A DNA stretch of 64,000 bases from contig NZ_CP031168.1 in NCBI RefSeq assembly GCF_022354825.1, forward strand, positions 7,182,501-7,246,500, read 5' to 3'. Each line of letters begins with the position of its first letter. Positions within the stretch are counted from its first letter, which is position 1. Shown here in pieces: positions 62,324 through 64,000 of this stretch. The notes beneath the pieces were generated by a model. That model made no database searches, was not told the origin of the DNA, and worked only from the letters and a program-made list of their open reading frames with translations. This DNA comes from Paenibacillus sp. H1-7. GTDB lineage: Bacteria > Bacillota > Bacilli > Paenibacillales > NBRC-103111. A program made the position numbers and the translations under genes.

Positions 62324-63385
62324 TTAAGTTAGCTTCAAGCTCCAGTCCGCTTCCTTCAGCCACGTACGGTTACTGAATTCACGGCCTCTTACGTGCACTC
62401 TGTCCTTATATACCTGAACATACAAGCCTTGTGACTTGTCTTGGCCCGCATTTTGAAAATTCCGGTTCAGCACGCGCCCCACCGAGGAGTTGTGGAAATA
62501 ATGAAACGTTTCCTTCACATAGTGCTCCGCACCGTTCTGAAAGTCCTGATGCCGGTGGCCGCAGAAAACGAACACATTCGGATACGGCTTCAACATATCG
62601 CGGAATTTCTTCGCTCTGATCAGCTGATGCGTGCCTCCGTCGGAGCCGATGGCCGGCAGCGGCTGGTGCGTCATGACGAATATCGGCTTGCCGTCCTTGT
62701 GCTTAGCCAGCTGCTGCTCGAACCATGCGAGCTGTTCATCGGAGTACCATGCCCCTTCTCCCACTTCGGGCTTCTCCTGCACATAGGCTTCCTGCGACAG
62801 CAGAATGACCGGATACCCGTTAATCGACGCCGCACTATATACTTTATCCTGCTTAAAAAACTTTTGAAACCGTTCGCGCGCCTGCCAGTCCGTCTTGCCG
62901 TTTGGCGCCGTATCCTTGTTGAAGGCACCCTTCTTATCAACCCAAATATCATAGTAATCGTGGTTGCCCATATTCGCATACAGCGGAGGCAGCTTGTAGC
63001 CGGACAGCAGCTTTTGCAGCTCCTTGTAGCCGTCCTCGCCTCCGAAATCGGTCAAATCCCCGGTAATAATCACCGTATCGATCGGGGCTTCGAACTGCTT
63101 GATATCCTCCAGCGCTTCCTTCATATTCTTAATCGTATTGGGATCGTACACCGAGATATGAAGATCGCTTAATATCATAAAGGAAAATACCGGACCGTTC
63201 CCGTCCGTAGACGACGGCTTGGGTGCAGGCTCCGGCTTGCCCGGCAGCAGATCGCCTAGCCCGCCGCCCCCGTCGGTCTGCTGGGAATCGATAGAGCGCT
63301 GCAGCAGCTTGAACAGCCCGGTTAAAGCAGCCGCAATAAGCGCGAACAGAACGACCATCCAACGTATGAAAATTCGACGCGTCAT
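62324..63385 (-). CDS. Membrane-anchored metallophosphoesterase
   Basis: 353 aa. One N-terminal helix (about residues 9-29) anchors a calcineurin-like phosphoesterase domain on the outside. Metal-site motifs: ILSDLHIS near residue 75, VIITGDLTDFG near 107, YANMGNHDYYD near 137, and FVMTHQPLP and VFCGHRHQDF near 225 and 265. Such enzymes may act on lipid-linked or nucleotide substrates at the surface; the actual substrate is unknown. A proline-rich linker precedes the domain. Located upstream of prfC. Confidence 0.9.
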   Translation of the reverse strand: MTRRIFIRWMVVLFALIAAALTGLFKLLQRSIDSQQTDGGGGLGDLLPGKPEPAPKPSSTDGNGPVFSFMILSDLHISVYDPNTIKNMKEALEDIKQFEAPIDTVIITGDLTDFGGEDGYKELQKLLSGYKLPPLYANMGNHDYYDIWVDKKGAFNKDTAPNGKTDWQARERFQKFFKQDKVYSAASINGYPVILLSQEAYVQEKPEVGEGAWYSDEQLAWFEQQLAKHKDGKPIFVMTHQPLPAIGSDGGTHQLIRAKKFRDMLKPYPNVFVFCGHRHQDFQNGAEHYVKETFHYFHNSSVGRVLNRNFQNAGQDKSQGLYVQVYKDRVHVRGREFSNRTWLKEADWSLKLT

Positions 63386-63518
63386 GTTGTTATGAACCCC
63401 CTACTTATCTATGGTGCCACGTACTATCTCTCTCTTTAAGCTATTATAAACTCAACCTGCAAGACTCGCCTCTTTATTATAGCTATTTATGTGTCTGCGT
63501 GCACATTTTTCCGATGGC

Positions 63519-63560
63519 AAAAAAGAAATGGGCCCGTACCCGTTACAAGTACAAGCCCAT
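63519..63560 (-). terminator. Terminator of zwf
   Basis: Minus strand: ATGGGCTTGTAC-N9-GTACGGGCCCAT followed by TTTCTTTTTT, 40 bp past the zwf stop codon. Confidence 0.85.
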
Positions 63561-63599
63561 CGGTTATAAGAACCTTTACACGGCGGCTTTGCCTTAAGC

Positions 63600-64000
63600 T
63601 TAGCGCTGGATAAACTCCCAGGCTACCTCGCCCTCATCCTGCCCGTTAACCGGCCACCACTTGAACCCGTCCTCGGACAACAGCTGCTGCGCCTGATCCG
63701 GTCCCCATGTTCCGGCAGGGTACAGATGCAGATTATCCGTGCGCTCGCCCCATGCGGCTGCAATCTTGTCTACAAATTGCCAAGCGAGAGCCACTTCGTC
63801 CCAACGGGTGAAGTACGTCGAATCCCCGCGCGCCGCATCATGCAGCAGCCGCTCGTAAGCTTCCGGCGTATTCAAGCCGACCTGGCAGCTTTGGCAGAAA
63901 TCCATGGCCACCGGCACGATCGTCCCTTCCGATCCGGGCTGCTTCGCGTTCATTTTGAAGTAAATGCCCTCCATCGGATTGACGCGGAATACAAGCAGAT
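63600..64000 (-). CDS. zwf: Glucose-6-phosphate 1-dehydrogenase, C-terminal part (runs off the edge)
   Basis: About 133 C-terminal residues; the 5' part lies beyond the right end of the window. The sequence LLVFRVNPMEGIYFKMNAKQ, then PEAYERLLHDAARGDSTYF and LYPAGTWGPDQAQQLL, is characteristic of the G6PD C-terminal domain. The enzyme makes 6-phosphogluconolactone and NADPH in the pentose-phosphate pathway. The ATG at 63974 is internal, not the start. Ends with its own terminator. Confidence 0.93.
   Translation of the reverse strand, partial: LLVFRVNPMEGIYFKMNAKQPGSEGTIVPVAMDFCQSCQVGLNTPEAYERLLHDAARGDSTYFTRWDEVALAWQFVDKIAAAWGERTDNLHLYPAGTWGPDQAQQLLSEDGFKWWPVNGQDEGEVAWEFIQR

Overview
This 64-kb window looks like the chromosome of a Paenibacillus-type, spore-forming, facultatively anaerobic firmicute with a moderately GC-rich genome. 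The evidence is: an sspI spore-protein gene behind a sigma-G-like promoter, a YheC/D-type ATP-grasp spore-coat gene, strong AGGAGG-type ribosome sites, two Lpl/Ytc-type sugar ABC transporters each with a membrane-anchored AraC regulator, several Gfo/Idh/MocA dehydrogenases, and two good cre (CcpA) sites. No rRNA, tRNA, CRISPR array, transposase or prophage gene was seen. The many long antisense ORFs are codon-bias shadows and are omitted.

Layout. (1) 0-9.4 kb: a saccharide-uptake locus. A divergent centre (AraC-type regulator and solute-binding lipoprotein leftwards, two permeases rightwards, a cre site between) is bracketed by two paralogous genes for signal-less FG-GAP propeller proteins related to rhamnogalacturonan lyases; a 64-bp tandem repeat lies before the right one. 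(2) 9.4-10.1 kb: three different repeat types in tandem. (3) 10.1-16.5 kb: mixed-acid fermentation genes adhE, pflB and pflA, with a decayed duplicate of the pflB 3' end between pflB and pflA. (4) 16.9-24.8 kb: a micro-membrane protein, an acyltransferase-3 protein, an FNR-type promoter driving hemerythrin plus formate/nitrite channel genes, tagaturonate reductase, an ArsR/AHSA1 pair, a second hemerythrin and a PerR/Fur-type regulator. (5) 24.9-29.5 kb: a chemoreceptor with a sigma-D promoter and a secreted multidomain carbohydrate-active protein. (6) 29.8-34.2 kb: a TetR-headed operon for amino-acid (cystine-type) ABC uptake and an M24 peptidase. (7) 34.6-44.1 kb: an alpha/beta hydrolase and a second sugar-ABC operon with an enolase-superfamily enzyme and a dehydrogenase. 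(8) 44.4-50.1 kb: an FAH-family enzyme, malic enzyme, malate synthase G and an IclR regulator, linked by a shared operator-like palindrome. (9) 50.4-64 kb: an RNA methyltransferase, a KtrA-type K+ channel subunit, sspI, a LacI-headed Gfo/ThuA/Gfo operon, an OmpR/EnvZ-type two-component system, YheC/D, a small membrane protein, prfC, a metallophosphoesterase, and the 3' end of zwf running off the right edge.

How it fits together. Regions 1, 5, 7 and the uxaB gene suggest growth on pectin-type or other plant-cell-wall saccharides with catabolite repression. Regions 3 and 4 form an oxygen-responsive fermentation and nitrosative-stress set. Region 8 could funnel glyoxylate through malate to pyruvate under IclR control. 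Regulatory sites were located by eye against known consensus sequences, so they are predictions.
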